Assembly (NCBI GenBank): GCA_900553965.1
Contig: USFX01000035.1
Coordinates: forward strand, 1-15,968
DNA: 15,968 nucleotides
Reading direction: 5' to 3'
Source of the DNA: an uncultured Prevotella sp.
GTDB lineage: Bacteria; Bacteroidota; Bacteroidia; Bacteroidales; Bacteroidaceae
Shown: piece by piece, positions 15,829-15,968 of the stretch
Position numbering within the stretch: position 1 is the first letter of the stretch
Layout of the letters: each line of letters begins with the position of its first letter
Notes under the pieces: model-generated
Told to the model about the DNA's origin: nothing
Database searches by the model: none
What the model saw: the letters and a program-made list of their open reading frames with translations, nothing else
Translations under genes and position numbers: made by a program

Positions 15829-15858
15829 CGGCCCGCCATCTTCGCAGACAGCGGGCCG
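15829..15858. terminator. GC-rich hairpin between the partial gene and the 121-residue gene
   Basis: CGGCCCGC (15829-15836) and GCGGGCCG (15851-15858) are perfectly complementary, with a 14-base loop that itself can pair TCT with AGA. There is no T-run after it on either strand, so it is a weak terminator candidate. It would separate the transcript of the gene ending at 15901 from the next promoter. Confidence 0.4.
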
Positions 15859-15900
15859 GGCAGAAAAAAATGAATGATTAAAAAAAATGATATGGTCGTA

Positions 15901-15968
15901 TCAGAAGTCACCTTCGACGATACGCCAGATGGCCCACTTGACGCTGCCGTCGGCCAGCGTCGTAAAGC
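15901..15968 (-). CDS. C-terminal end of a further phage gene (5' part outside window)
   Basis: One minus-strand frame stays open from the window edge to a TGA at 15901-15903. The 21 residues read FTTLADGSVKWAIW followed by RIVEGDF. The DGSVKW-type ending reminds me of C-terminal parts of phage tail or baseplate accessory proteins, but this is too short to assign. The other two minus-strand frames encode less plausible peptides, and the AT-rich non-coding stretch begins right after the stop. It lies upstream of the 121-residue gene in the same direction. Confidence 0.5.
   Translation of the reverse strand, partial: FTTLADGSVKWAIWRIVEGDF

Larger units (their letters stand above)
7595..15968. 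mobile_element. Prophage, integrase-side end (continues past the window)
   Basis: A tRNA-proximal tyrosine recombinase, a phage tape measure protein and a tail protein define a tailed-phage (Caudoviricetes) prophage. Structural genes are on the minus strand and converge on the integrase. The frames are intact, with no stop or frameshift seen, so this end is not decayed. No repressor, lysis, terminase, portal or capsid gene is inside the window. Confidence 0.9.

Noticed and set aside
15741..15900. Riboswitch or long leader before the 121-residue gene
   Set aside because: The predicted start of transcription leaves a leader of only about 18 bases, so there is no room for one.
7595..15968. Element as an integrative conjugative element instead of a phage
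   Set aside because: The tape measure and tail genes are phage structural genes, and no conjugation gene is in view.

Overview
The window looks like a Bacteroidota (Bacteroidales, possibly Prevotella-like) chromosome carrying the left end of an integrated tailed phage. The evidence is the type IX secretion genes porW and porX, the Bacteroidota-type promoters (TTTG, 19-20 bases, TAnnTTTG), the near absence of Shine-Dalgarno sites in the host genes, and the phage protein families. The genus is a guess.

Host part (1-7594). Five minus-strand genes read aroA, a small membrane protein with a Cys cluster, porW, porX and tsaE (cut by the window edge). A good promoter lies upstream of aroA. porW and porX overlap by ATGA, and porX and tsaE are 7 bases apart. 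The group combines shikimate synthesis, two type IX secretion genes and a tRNA t6A modification gene. About 600 bases without a convincing gene follow (6859-7453), holding GC-rich nested inverted repeats. Next comes a tRNA-Pro(GGG) on the plus strand with its own promoter and a strong terminator.

Phage part (about 7595-15968, running off the window). A tyrosine recombinase gene starts about 135 bases after the tRNA and reads away from it, the usual layout for integration into a tRNA 3' end. Phage structural genes on the minus strand converge on it: a 601-residue tail protein overlapping the integrase end by 6 bases, a 1528-residue tape measure protein overlapping the tail gene by 8 bases, a small membrane protein, and the last 21 codons of a further gene. 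The long tape measure implies a long tail.

The most interesting unit is the 121-residue membrane protein gene (15375-15740). It has its own promoter upstream and a perfect terminator hairpin downstream, and it sits between late structural genes. That is the layout of a moron, a gene expressed from the prophage independently of the lytic cycle. A separate promoter for the tape measure gene appears to start within the U-run of that terminator. No CRISPR array, rRNA or insertion sequence was seen.
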